NCBI GenBank assembly: GCA_946480925.1
Contig: CAMLLU010000028.1
Coordinates: 5,315 to 69,314, forward strand
DNA: 64,000 bases
Direction: 5' to 3'
Origin: an uncultured Rivibacter sp.
GTDB taxonomy: Bacteria; Pseudomonadota; Gammaproteobacteria; Burkholderiales; Burkholderiaceae
Positions 49,074 through 57,681 of the stretch are shown here, in pieces. The notes beneath the pieces are model-generated. The model worked only from the letters and a program-made list of their open reading frames with translations, did no database searches and had not been told where the DNA came from. The translations under genes and the position numbers were made by a program. Position 1 is the first letter of the stretch, and each line of letters opens with the position of its first letter.

Positions 49074-50795
49074 ATGCAGTTCCGCTACAAGTACTACGGC
49101 AGCACGACCGTCGACGACACCGCGGCGTCGCAGTCCTTCAGCTTTGCGCCGGACACGCTGCGCCCGCCGACCGCCTTCGACGGCCTGCTGCGGCGCGACT
49201 CGCACGCCCACCTGGCTTTTCGCGAGGCGCTGTCCGCACTGCATGCGGTCGTCGTCAGCGACCAGCGCTACCGCGGCCGGGACACCTCCGCCTACAAGGC
49301 CTGGCTCGCTGGCAACGAGCAGGGGCTGCTCGCGCAGTTCATGTCGCGGGCGGTCGAGCTGAAGCAGGCATCGCGCGACCTCGACGGCGAGCTGCGCAAC
49401 CTGCGCGCCCGCAAGACCAAGGTGCTGGAGCCCTTCTACCGGGCGCAGCAGGCCTACTTCAAGTGGCTGTACTGGAACAACCGCGACGTCTGGTACGTGC
49501 TCGATCCGGTCATCACCGTGCATCCGGAGCGCCTGCTGTTCGAGGCCTTCAGCCAGGACGAGTCGACCTACTGTGCCGTCAGCGTGCGGCACGACGTGTT
49601 CGACCGCGCCGGCGAGATGGTCTGCGGCACGACCAACATCGACTACTCCGCCAGCCTGTACGACGAGTTCCAGAAGATCCGCGACTACAAGGCCACGCGG
49701 CTGCAGGTCGATCCCGCGGGCTTCACCGTCGCGACGGGCGACGACCCCGAATTCCGCGAGGAAAAGATCGACCTGCCCGACAGCTGGGTGCGCGGGTTCC
49801 TGCAGGTCTCCGCGGCGATGACGCTGCCCGCCACGGTCGTCGAGCTGCATCCGATGGACCTGCACAACCTGTGTGCCGCGCTGCGTCAACGCCGGGAGCG
49901 CGTCGGGCCGCGCTCGCTGCGTTTCGAGCTGTCGCCGCAGGGGCCGGCCCGCATGGTCCTGGAGCCATGGAACCTCGCGTTGACCGCACGCCGCAGCGCG
50001 ATCCTCGGTGCGCCGCTGACCGAGCCGCGCAGCATCCGCGTCTGGGGCCGCCGCCGGCTGCTGACGCTGGAACGCCTGATCGCGCTGGCCACGCGTGTGC
50101 GTGTCCACCTGCTGGGCAGCGGCATGCCCAGCTTCTGGGTCATCGACCTGGACGACATCACCGTCACGCTGGGGTTGTCCGGGTGGACGGCGAATGACTG
50201 GTCCGCGGCCGGACGCTTCGACCTGCTGCAGCCGCGCCACGACGTCAGCGACGCGACCAAGCTCGCCGTCGCCGGCGCGCTGCAGGCGCAGTGGATGGCG
50301 TCGTCCTCGGACCTGGCAGCGCGCACGGCGTTGGGGAAGTCCGACGTCGATGCGGCACTCGGGCTGTGGGTGCAGGCCGGCCGCGCGGTGTTCGACCTGC
50401 CCACCGGCCGCTACGCGTGGCGGGAGCTGACGCGCGATCCGCTGCCGATGGAGACGCTGCGCTTCGCCAGCCCGGAGGAGGAATCCGCGCTGGCGCTGAT
50501 CCACGAAAAGCGCGTCAAGCTGCGAGGCATCACGCCGCAGGGCCAACGGCTCGTCATCGACGGCGAGGTCAAGCTCCAGGACCGCAGCTTCACGCCGCGA
50601 CTGATCCTCAACGTCGACCAGCAGCTGGTCGACGGGCAGTGCGGATGCAACTTCCATCGCCAGAACCGGCTGCGCCGCGGGCCCTGCGCCCACATGCTGG
50701 CGCTGCGCCAACTGGCCCAGCCGCGTCTTGCCGCGCTGCCGCTCGCGGGCGCTGCCGTCGAGGCAAGTCCTGGCGCCACCACGGAGGCCGCATGA
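49074..50795 (+). CDS. Retron-associated SWIM zinc-finger protein
   Basis: 573 aa. Near the C-terminus C523-x-C525-x12-C538-x-H540 (CGCNFHRQN...GPCAHML) is a classic SWIM zinc finger, expected to bind nucleic acid or protein. The N-terminal 500 residues contain no motif I can name; a stretch near 85-120 is coiled-coil-like (ELKQASRDLDGELRNLRARKTK), and a possible winged helix lies at about 330-440. It is 5 bp behind the HEAT gene and ends 25 bp before the a1 repeat of the retron RNA. Matches the WHSWIM component of type XIII retrons. Confidence 0.82.
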   Translation: MQFRYKYYGSTTVDDTAASQSFSFAPDTLRPPTAFDGLLRRDSHAHLAFREALSALHAVVVSDQRYRGRDTSAYKAWLAGNEQGLLAQFMSRAVELKQASRDLDGELRNLRARKTKVLEPFYRAQQAYFKWLYWNNRDVWYVLDPVITVHPERLLFEAFSQDESTYCAVSVRHDVFDRAGEMVCGTTNIDYSASLYDEFQKIRDYKATRLQVDPAGFTVATGDDPEFREEKIDLPDSWVRGFLQVSAAMTLPATVVELHPMDLHNLCAALRQRRERVGPRSLRFELSPQGPARMVLEPWNLALTARRSAILGAPLTEPRSIRVWGRRRLLTLERLIALATRVRVHLLGSGMPSFWVIDLDDITVTLGLSGWTANDWSAAGRFDLLQPRHDVSDATKLAVAGALQAQWMASSSDLAARTALGKSDVDAALGLWVQAGRAVFDLPTGRYAWRELTRDPLPMETLRFASPEEESALALIHEKRVKLRGITPQGQRLVIDGEVKLQDRSFTPRLILNVDQQLVDGQCGCNFHRQNRLRRGPCAHMLALRQLAQPRLAALPLAGAAVEASPGATTEAA

Positions 50796-50820
50796 CGACG
50801 GCTGCGGTTAAACTGGTTTC

Positions 50821-51049
50821 GAGTGCAGCGCGCAGGCTCTTGCAATCCGGGCGGTGTTTCGCCGTCCTTGCCACCTGCCGTTCCATGCGTCACGGGCGCC
50901 GTCTTCACTGTGCCGCGCAGCCCTACCGTCACAGATTCCGATGGGGTTTCCTTGAAGCGAACCGCGCGACGGTAGGGCGCGCGGCGTCGAGTGGACAGCG
51001 CCCGTCCCTCAAGCCTTTCAGGCTCTTCGACGAGAAGCGCGCTGCACTC
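50821..51049 (+). ncRNA. Retron msr-msd noncoding RNA
   Basis: The a1 repeat GAGTGCAGCGCGC (50821-50833) and the a2 repeat GCGCGCTGCACTC (51037-51049) are perfectly complementary over 13 nt and bracket the RNA just upstream of the RT. The 5' part (about 50834-50890, msr) has a GGCG-N6-CGCC hairpin. The 3' part (50892-51005, msd) is one long hairpin: ACGGGCGC pairs with GCGCCCGT, CACT with AGTG, and an 18-bp stem (50912-50930 with 50968-50985, one bulged A) closes a 37-nt loop. A small AGCCT/AGGCT hairpin (51012-51024) precedes a2. The branching G cannot be fixed by eye but should lie close to the a1 end. Confidence 0.85.
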
Positions 51050-51102
51050 ATCTTCTTTCCCCGACCGGCCGCCGCCGCCCCGTTGACCGCAGGAGGCGCC
51101 GC

Positions 51103-53016
51103 ATGAGCGACCGTGTCCCGACCCGCGCCGAGATCATCGAGCGCATCCGCGCCTCGTCGAAGGAGTCGGTGGTCCTCGAGGAAATGCAGCGCCTGGGCTT
51201 CTGGCCCGCTGGCGACGGCAAGCCGACGATCGAGGCGGCGCTGATCCAGCGCGAACTCGAGCTGATGAAGGCGCTGGGCGAGTTGCAGCAGCAACTGCAC
51301 GTCCATGGCGACCCCGAGGCCGCGCTGAAGGCGATGCGCCAGGAGCGCATGGCGCAGGCGCGGGCCCGCCGCGAGGCGACCGCGCAGGCGCGCGAGCAGC
51401 GCCGGCATGAGCGCGCGCTGCGTTGGCACGAGACGCGCAAGACCGACGCCGGCTACCTGGGCGCCGGCGTGTCCGGCGGTCTGCAGCCGCCTGAGGCGGG
51501 TGCTCCGTTGCGCGCGCTGGCTGACGGCCTGCCCGCGATCGCCGCGCCGGCCGACCTGGCGCGGGCCATGGGGCTGACGCTGCCCGAGCTGAAATTCCTC
51601 TGCTTCCATCGCGAGGTCGCACGCACCACGCATTACCGCCGCTTCCTGCTGCCGAAGAAGACGGGCGGGCAACGGACCATCTCCGCGCCGATGCCGCGCC
51701 TCAAGCGCGCGCAGTACTGGGTGCTGGACAACCTGCTGGCGAAGGTGCCCTGCCATTCGGCCGCGCACGGCTTCCTGCAGGGCCGCAGCATCGTCACCAA
51801 TGCCACGCCGCATGCCGGCCGCGAGGTGGTGATCAACCTCGACATCCAGGACTTCTTCCCGACCATCACCTTCCCCCGCATCAAGGGCGTGTTCCGCGGG
51901 CTCGGCTACGACGAGCGCGTCGCCACGATGCTGGCGCTGCTGTGCAGCGAGAACCCCTGCGACGAACTGGTGGTCGACGGGGAACGTTTCTTCGTCGGCG
52001 GCAAGGGCCGCGACCGCGTGCTGCCGCAGGGCGCGCCGACCAGCCCGATGCTCACGAACGTGCTCTGCCGCAAGATGGACCGCCGGCTGCAGGGGCTCGC
52101 GGACAAGCTGGGCTTCGTCTACACGCGCTACGCGGACGACCTCACCTTCTCGGCTTCGGGCGAGGGGGCCAGCCACGTCGGCACGCTGCTGCGGCAGGTC
52201 CGCCATGTGCTCAACGATGAAGGCTTCACGCCGCACCCGGACAAGCTGCGCGTGATGCGCGCTGGCGCGCGCCAGGAGGTCACCGGCGTCGTCGTGAACG
52301 ACACGCCCTCGGTGTCGCGCGAGGAGCGCCGCAAGCTGCGCGCGGCCTTGCACAAGGCGGCCCGCGACGGCGTCGAGGCGGCGACCTGGCACGGCCAGCC
52401 GGCGACGCGCGAAGTGCTCGTCGGCTATGGCCGCTTCGTCGCGATGGTGAACCCGCAACAAGGGGCGCCGCTGCTGAAGCAGGCACTGGTGCTGCCGTCC
52501 GGGGCTGCCCGGGCATGGACCGCGTTCCGCCATCAATTCCGGCGTCGTTCGGTGAACGGCGAGGCCCCGCTGCTGGCGCGCGGTGCCTGGTGGCAGCCCG
52601 CGGAGCGGCCCGAGCCGGTGCTCCAGCAGACGGCGGGACAGATCAAGGCCGCGCGGCAGGCCCGCATCAACGCGGAGCGCGAGGCGCGCAGGCCGGCAGG
52701 TGCGCGATCGGCGGCCGACCGCCTCATCGCCGAGCGGGCCGAACGCCTCGCGAATGAATCCGCGCAGCAGGCTGCGCGTTCCAGCTCGAGCAACAGCCTG
52801 CGAACGCCTTCGGAGAAGCGTCCTTGGGGGCTCTACGCGATGCAGTTCGTGTTGCTTGCCTTCCTGACCTCTGCAGCCGGAGCGCCCATGGCCTTTGTCG
52901 GCGGACTGATCCACCTGGGCCTGCGCATCAAGTCGCGCGACCGCGGCTGGTTGGAGTTCTGGTTCGTGCTCTGCCTGTTGGTCGTCGTCAGCAGCTGGTT
53001 CTTCCCGCACCGGTGA
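51103..53016 (+). CDS. Retron reverse transcriptase with C-terminal transmembrane hairpin
   Basis: 637 aa from ATG 51103, with AGGAGG upstream. It makes msDNA from the RNA just upstream. Residues 1-150 are a helical, Arg/Glu-rich N-terminal extension. The RT core follows: retron motif NAxxH (N233-ATPH), first catalytic Asp D247 in LDIQDFFPTI, LPQGAPTSP, YADD (Y343-D346) and VTG at 393-395. After about residue 500 comes a charged helical stretch, then two hydrophobic segments at about 577-602 and 615-633 ending FPHR. Such a membrane hairpin is not part of a standard retron RT. No stop or frameshift; all catalytic residues are intact. Confidence 0.93.
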   Translation: MSDRVPTRAEIIERIRASSKESVVLEEMQRLGFWPAGDGKPTIEAALIQRELELMKALGELQQQLHVHGDPEAALKAMRQERMAQARARREATAQAREQRRHERALRWHETRKTDAGYLGAGVSGGLQPPEAGAPLRALADGLPAIAAPADLARAMGLTLPELKFLCFHREVARTTHYRRFLLPKKTGGQRTISAPMPRLKRAQYWVLDNLLAKVPCHSAAHGFLQGRSIVTNATPHAGREVVINLDIQDFFPTITFPRIKGVFRGLGYDERVATMLALLCSENPCDELVVDGERFFVGGKGRDRVLPQGAPTSPMLTNVLCRKMDRRLQGLADKLGFVYTRYADDLTFSASGEGASHVGTLLRQVRHVLNDEGFTPHPDKLRVMRAGARQEVTGVVVNDTPSVSREERRKLRAALHKAARDGVEAATWHGQPATREVLVGYGRFVAMVNPQQGAPLLKQALVLPSGAARAWTAFRHQFRRRSVNGEAPLLARGAWWQPAERPEPVLQQTAGQIKAARQARINAEREARRPAGARSAADRLIAERAERLANESAQQAARSSSSNSLRTPSEKRPWGLYAMQFVLLAFLTSAAGAPMAFVGGLIHLGLRIKSRDRGWLEFWFVLCLLVVVSSWFFPHR

Positions 53017-53137
53017 CGGCGCGCGTGGCGCGCGGCCCGTTCACGTGGCGCGTGCTCGCCTTTGCCGGCATGTCGATTTGCGCCGGTGTGATCCGTCGTG
53101 CTGTCGTACTGATTGATGTACTGACGGAGAAACGACC

Positions 53138-53752
53138 ATGCCCAAGATCATCGTGAACGCATTCGTGACCCTGGACGGCGTCATGCAGGCCCCTGGCGGT
53201 CCCGACGAAGACCGCGAGGGAGGCTTCCCGCATGGCGGCTGGCAAGCCCCTTATGTCGACGAGACCATGGGGCGGCTGGTCACGCAAGGATTCGCCGACG
53301 CCGACGGTTTCGTGCTCGGGCGCAAGACCTACGACATCTTCGCCAACTACTGGCCCAAGATCACCGACCCCGACAACGCCATAGCGAGTGCCCTCAACTC
53401 GCGACCGAAGCACGTGGTGTCGCGCAGCCTCGAACGCGCTGCCTGGAACAACTCCAGCCTGATCAAGGGCGACGTGGTTGCCGAACTCCGCAAGCTGCGG
53501 GAACAGCCCGGCCGGACCGTGCAGACCTGGGGCAGCACCGAGTTGCTCCAGACGCTGCTGTACAACGACCTCATCGACGAGTACCGGCTGTTCATCTACC
53601 CGGTGGTGCTGGGCTCGGGCAAGCGGCTCTTTGGCCATGGCACGGTATCGGCTGCGTTCAAGCCGGTGGAGTCGGCTGCGAGCGGCAAGGGGGGCATCTA
53701 CCTTCGGCTCGAGCACAGCGGGAAGCCGCAGTACGGGCAGATGGGGGGCTGA
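53138..53752 (+). CDS. RibD C-terminal/dihydrofolate-reductase-like protein
   Basis: 204 aa. MPKIIVNAFVTLDGVMQAPGG and LGRKTYDIFANYWP are the usual marks of this DHFR-fold reductase family, with the NADPH-binding region TVQTWGSTELLQTLL. CGGAGAAA precedes ATG 53138. Substrate unknown; many members are uncharacterised. Not obviously tied to the retron upstream. Confidence 0.88.
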   Translation: MPKIIVNAFVTLDGVMQAPGGPDEDREGGFPHGGWQAPYVDETMGRLVTQGFADADGFVLGRKTYDIFANYWPKITDPDNAIASALNSRPKHVVSRSLERAAWNNSSLIKGDVVAELRKLREQPGRTVQTWGSTELLQTLLYNDLIDEYRLFIYPVVLGSGKRLFGHGTVSAAFKPVESAASGKGGIYLRLEHSGKPQYGQMGG

Positions 53753-53786
53753 ATGCGTTCCGCGGGCCGAGCGTGGCGGTCCGCCC

Positions 53787-56129
53787 CTACGACCCCTCTC
53801 GATAGCGCTCGATAAGCTCCACGATCGCACGCGACTCGAATCGCTCGGCCATGCCATACAGGCGATCGGCGAACGGCCGGTAGCGCGCGTCCTGCTCGCC
53901 CAGCCGCTTCGCGTGCTCGCGAATGCTGCGCATGTGGCCCACCTTGGCGAGCTGGTGCAGCGTGTTCAGGTCGTCTCCAGGCGGAGGCACCAGCGGCAAC
54001 TCCTCTTCCTGCTGGGCAACGGGCTCGGCGGCCTGCGTCCAATGCAGGCCGAGCAGCTGGCCGACCTGGGCCAGCAACCGATCCATCGCGATGGGTTTGG
54101 GCAGGAAGGCGCTCGCGCCGGCTGCCAGGCTGCTGGCCTCGTCGTGGCCCGAGGCATTGGCCGAGACCGCGATCACCGGCACGTCTTCAAGCCCCGAGAG
54201 CTTTCGCAACTGCCCGATGGCCGCGAGCCCGTCCATGCCCGGCATCACGAGATCGCTGATGACGAGGTCGGGCCGGTGCGCCTGGGCCGCTGCCAGCAGC
54301 GCCTGCCCATCGTCTGCCTCGACGAGCTCGAACCCGAGCGTCTTCAGCAGGTCGACGAGCACTGCGCGGTTGGCGCGCACGTCGTCGGCCACCAGCACCG
54401 TCCGGCGCGGCCCTTCGTAGCCGGTCACGATGCTTTGGGGGCGTTGGGCTGCGGCGCGCGCGCCGAGCACCGGCACGTCGATCTCGAACCAGAAGCGGCT
54501 GCCGCGGCCCGGCTCGCTTTCGAGCCGCAGCTCGCCGCCCATGAGTCGCGTGAGCTGGCGGCTGATGGCAAGCCCGAGCCCCGTGCCGCTCGAGCGGCAC
54601 TGCAGAGCGCGACCTTGCACGAAGGGCAGGAAGATCTCCTCGTGTTGTTCGGCGGCGATGCCGGGCCCGGTGTCTTGCACCTCGAAGTGCAGGCGAGCCC
54701 TGCCGTGGCTGAGCGGCGAGGCGGCGATGCGCAAGACCACGGTTCCCGCTTCGGTGAACTTGACTGCATTGCTCAGCAGATTGAGCAGCACCTGGCGCAG
54801 GCGCTTCTCGTCGGCTTCGATGACTGCCGGCAGCTCGGGGGGCACATGGCAACGGAATGCGAGCTTCTTGTTCACGGCCTCGACGCGGATGATGTCGTCG
54901 ATCACTCGCACGAATTCGGGCAGGGCCAGCGCCTCGGGAAAAAGCTCGAGCCGGTTGGCATCGACCTTGGCGAGGTCGAGGATGTCTTCAATGAGCCCGA
55001 GCAGGTGTTCGCCGCTGCGCTGGATGGTCGCGAGGCCCTGCTTCTGCAACTCGGAAAGCGCTCGATCGCGCATGAGGATCTGCGCATAGCCCAGCACGGC
55101 ATTGAGCGGCGTGCGCAACTCGTGGCTCATGTTGGCGAGGAAGCGGCTCTTGCCTTCGTTGGCAGCTTCCGCACGCTCCTTGGCGATGCGAAGTTCCTGA
55201 ATGCGCCGCAGCTCGCCGATGTCGCGGCTGATGCCCACGATGCCGACGATGCGCCCTTCGTCGTCGCGCAGCGGTACCTTCGTGGTGAGCAGCCACCGCT
55301 GGTTGCCGGTGCTGCGGTCGAGTGCCGGCTCCTCGCGGCCGATGAGCGCCTGGCCCGAGCGCATCACTTCGCGGTCGTCGTCGAAGAAGCGCTGCGCCTG
55401 TTCGGCGGGGTAGTAGTCGAAGGCGGTGCGGCCCAGCATTTCGGCGGGCTTCGCGCCCGCGCCGGCCGCCGCCGCCCGGTTGACCAGGATGTAGCGCGAC
55501 TCGGTGTCCTTCGCGTAGATGACGTCCGGCATGTTGTCGATCAACGTGCGCAGCAGCTTGCGCTCGGCCGCGAGTTCGGCGGTGCGCTCCTTCACGCGCT
55601 GGTCGAGCTCCGCGTTCAGGCGGCGGATCTCGTCTTCGGCGAGCTTGCTGCGATGGATGTCGCGGGTGATCCCCACGAGCCCGACGACCTCGCCGCGTGC
55701 GTCGCGCACCGGCAGCTTCGTCGTGAGGTGCCAGCGTGCTTCGCCGGCCACCGAGTCGGTGCCGAGTTCTTCGCGGTCTTGCAACGCCTCGCCACGCAGC
55801 ACCGAGTCATCGTCGACCCGGAACTTGGCCGCCATCTCGGGCGCATAGAAATCGGCGTCGGTCTTGCCGATGAGCTGCGGTGGCGAGTCCGCGCCCATCA
55901 CGCGCGCGTTGGCCAGGTTCGTCAGCACGAACCGGCCCACAGCGTCCTTGGCATAGATGTAGTCGGGTATCAGGTCGATGAGCGTGCGCATCAGCGCGCG
56001 CTCATCGCCGATGGAGCTGCTGCGCCTGCGTGCTCGACTTCGCATGAAGAGCCAGGTCGCCAGCGCGCCAGCGAATGCGCCGATCGCAATGCAGCCGAGC
56101 ACGATCCAGACGAAGCCGGCGGAACGCAC
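53787..56129 (-). CDS. Hybrid sensor histidine kinase with two PAS domains and a receiver
   Basis: 780 aa if started at GTG 56129, which has AAGGGG at good spacing; TTG 56171 would add 14 residues. One membrane helix near the N-terminus (FVWIVLGCIAIGAFAGALATWLF), PAS domains at about 45-165 and 195-315, separated by a coiled coil, phospho-acceptor His336 in MSHELRTPLN, ATPase motifs (LLSNAVKF, DTGPGI, GTGLGLAI), a receiver with Asp626 (LVISDLVMPGMDG) and a short C-terminal helical tail. Signal unknown; no response-regulator gene lies next to it. Confidence 0.92.
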   Translation of the reverse strand: MRSAGFVWIVLGCIAIGAFAGALATWLFMRSRARRRSSSIGDERALMRTLIDLIPDYIYAKDAVGRFVLTNLANARVMGADSPPQLIGKTDADFYAPEMAAKFRVDDDSVLRGEALQDREELGTDSVAGEARWHLTTKLPVRDARGEVVGLVGITRDIHRSKLAEDEIRRLNAELDQRVKERTAELAAERKLLRTLIDNMPDVIYAKDTESRYILVNRAAAAGAGAKPAEMLGRTAFDYYPAEQAQRFFDDDREVMRSGQALIGREEPALDRSTGNQRWLLTTKVPLRDDEGRIVGIVGISRDIGELRRIQELRIAKERAEAANEGKSRFLANMSHELRTPLNAVLGYAQILMRDRALSELQKQGLATIQRSGEHLLGLIEDILDLAKVDANRLELFPEALALPEFVRVIDDIIRVEAVNKKLAFRCHVPPELPAVIEADEKRLRQVLLNLLSNAVKFTEAGTVVLRIAASPLSHGRARLHFEVQDTGPGIAAEQHEEIFLPFVQGRALQCRSSGTGLGLAISRQLTRLMGGELRLESEPGRGSRFWFEIDVPVLGARAAAQRPQSIVTGYEGPRRTVLVADDVRANRAVLVDLLKTLGFELVEADDGQALLAAAQAHRPDLVISDLVMPGMDGLAAIGQLRKLSGLEDVPVIAVSANASGHDEASSLAAGASAFLPKPIAMDRLLAQVGQLLGLHWTQAAEPVAQQEEELPLVPPPGDDLNTLHQLAKVGHMRSIREHAKRLGEQDARYRPFADRLYGMAERFESRAIVELIERYREGS

Positions 56130-56235
56130 TTCGGACCCCTTCCCGATGAAGACCCACTGACCTGCGGCCAATATAGCGTCGCAGGTGCTGTGCGGGGTTA
56201 TTGCCTAACCGGGTGAAGAACGGCAGTGCGGCGGT

Positions 56236-56295
56236 GGTGAGCACTTGTACCGGCGGGTGTTGCAAATGGCGGAGCGAGCCGTGCAACTGCTCACC
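56236..56295. repeat. Nested inverted repeat in intergenic region
   Basis: GGTGAGCA (56236-56243) is inverted at 56288-56295 and encloses a second pair TTGCA/TGCAA (56260-56264, 56282-56286). It lies between the toxin remnant and the histidine kinase; it could be a terminator-like fold or an operator cluster. Confidence 0.4.
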
Positions 56296-56384
56296 GCTCG
56301 GTCGAACTTCACGTGGGGCTTGCTCGAGCCAGCGAGCCTGCAAACAGGAAAGTTCGTGGAAGTGAAGTGGGCCTGCTGGCCAAG

Positions 56385-56929
56385 TCATTCACTGTCGCTA
56401 CTCGCTGCCTTGGCCCACCGACGAATGGTGGCGCGCAAAGCCCGCATGGCCTTGTCGTCCAGCGGCATCTGCGCAACCAGTTGAAGGACCTGCTCTAGCG
56501 AGACATAGCCGTACGACAGCAGCGCCGTGCAGAACTCGCGGTCCTTCTCGCGGCCGGCGGCTGCCTTTGACATGAACAGGTCTCCCACGTCGAGGCAATA
56601 TCCGACCCGGTCGTTCGTGTTGTGTTCTGGACGCGGTGCACTCGTTGAATCCAGCCACTTGGCAATACGGCGGTTTCGGGGCCGACGCCCTGTGCGTAGT
56701 AGCCGTAGGTCTCATGAAACTGCGAGCCCTCGCCAAGCGCTCCCTCGATGAAGGCCGCTTTGCCGGGAGCGTTCATCGGGTAGATGTCTGCCTCTGCCGA
56801 CATCGTGAATTCGTCTTCCGGGTTGGGCACGGAGCCGAGGATGGACTGGCTGCCAACGATGACGAACTCGTACTCCTGCGTGACGTCCGCACTGGCACGA
56901 ATGATGTGTTCGAGCTCTTCCCTGGTCAT
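56385..56929 (-). pseudogene. Nucleotidyltransferase-type toxin (DUF6036/AbiEii-like), frameshifted
   Basis: The gene starts at ATG 56929, overlapping the antitoxin stop by 4 bp. The first frame encodes MTREELEHIIRASADVTQEYEFV and a nucleotidyltransferase-like VGSQSILGSVPNPEDEF...EADIYP. Between about 56613 and 56625 the reading continues only in another frame (NTNDRVGYCLDVGDLFMSKAAAGREKDREF, ending at 56385), which is how intact relatives read on. One base appears missing in VQN-NTND. The repaired protein would be about 181 aa. Either the toxin is inactivated, a programmed shift occurs, or this is a sequencing error. Confidence 0.75.
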
Positions 56930-57606
56930 CGCGGCTGCTGCTCCGTCTGGTCGCCGTAGACGACGCCCTGCTTGAGTTCGTTCACCTGCCGCAGCACTTG
57001 CTGCCGGACTTCCTTGGGAAGGATGGTCACGATCGGCGAAGCCTGGCGCAGTTCCTGCGCCCGACGCGTGGGGCCGAGCGCCTTCTTCCAGGTCTTGTCC
57101 TTCAGGATCCGCTGCCACTCACGCCACAGGCTCAGGGATCGCGAAGTCGCGTTGTCGACGATCCAGCGGTCCAGCGTTTCCAGCGCCTTGTCGCGCAAGG
57201 CGGGGTCTTGCTGGATCGCGCGGACAGCTGCCTCATGCAGCACCAGGCTCTGCAGGTCCTGGACGCGGTGCCGCGACGAGTCCGATGTCACTTGCACTTG
57301 AACGATGGGGCGGCTGCGCCGCGACCGGGCCGCTGCCGAGCCGGGCGGCGGCGGCTGCAGGGTGTCGCCAGCCAGCAGTGCCAGCTCGCCGCTCACGCCA
57401 AGCACCGACATGACCCGAAGATAGGTGCCCATGGATGGGGCCGGATCGCCGGACTCGACCGCGTTGAGCGTCGTGCGCGAGATGCCGACCCGGCTGGCCA
57501 ATTCGACCGCGCTGAGCCCCTGCGACTTGCGCAGCAGCTTCAGCCGATCGCCTAGCTGGAGCAGCAACTGGCGGTCGAGGACGGACAGTGGATCGATGGT
57601 GATCAT
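56926..57606 (-). CDS. HTH-domain antitoxin/regulator of the nucleotidyltransferase module
   Basis: 226 aa from ATG 57606. N-terminal XRE-type helix-turn-helix (LGDRLKLLRKSQGLSAVELASRVGISRTTLNAVESG) at about residues 18-70; the C-terminal half is helical and probably contacts the toxin. Its stop overlaps the toxin start (ATGA). This order, HTH gene then nucleotidyltransferase, fits type IV-like AbiE-type pairs. A palindrome just upstream is a likely autoregulatory operator. Confidence 0.8.
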   Translation of the reverse strand: MITIDPLSVLDRQLLLQLGDRLKLLRKSQGLSAVELASRVGISRTTLNAVESGDPAPSMGTYLRVMSVLGVSGELALLAGDTLQPPPPGSAAARSRRSRPIVQVQVTSDSSRHRVQDLQSLVLHEAAVRAIQQDPALRDKALETLDRWIVDNATSRSLSLWREWQRILKDKTWKKALGPTRRAQELRQASPIVTILPKEVRQQVLRQVNELKQGVVYGDQTEQQPR

Positions 57607-57621
57607 TTGTGCATTATTCTA

Positions 57622-57643
57622 GACATTGCTTTTATGAAATGTC
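57622..57643. promoter_or_regulatory. Operator-like palindrome upstream of the HTH gene
   Basis: GACATT-N10-AATGTC, perfect 6-bp arms, 16 bp upstream of the HTH start and within an AT-rich stretch that includes TAGAAT on the minus strand as a possible -10. Confidence 0.45.
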
Positions 57644-57681
57644 CATTTTGATGTGCAGTTGATCCAATTGCACTCTTGGAA

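Noticed and set aside
56203..56209. GCCTAAC as a second integron core site near the TA module
   Set aside because: No partner GTTRRRY within 150 bp and no attC-like stem; a seven-base match is expected by chance.
53478..56216. 912-codon plus-strand frame opposite the histidine kinase
   Set aside because: The minus strand encodes a complete kinase with all motifs; the plus frame is a shadow.
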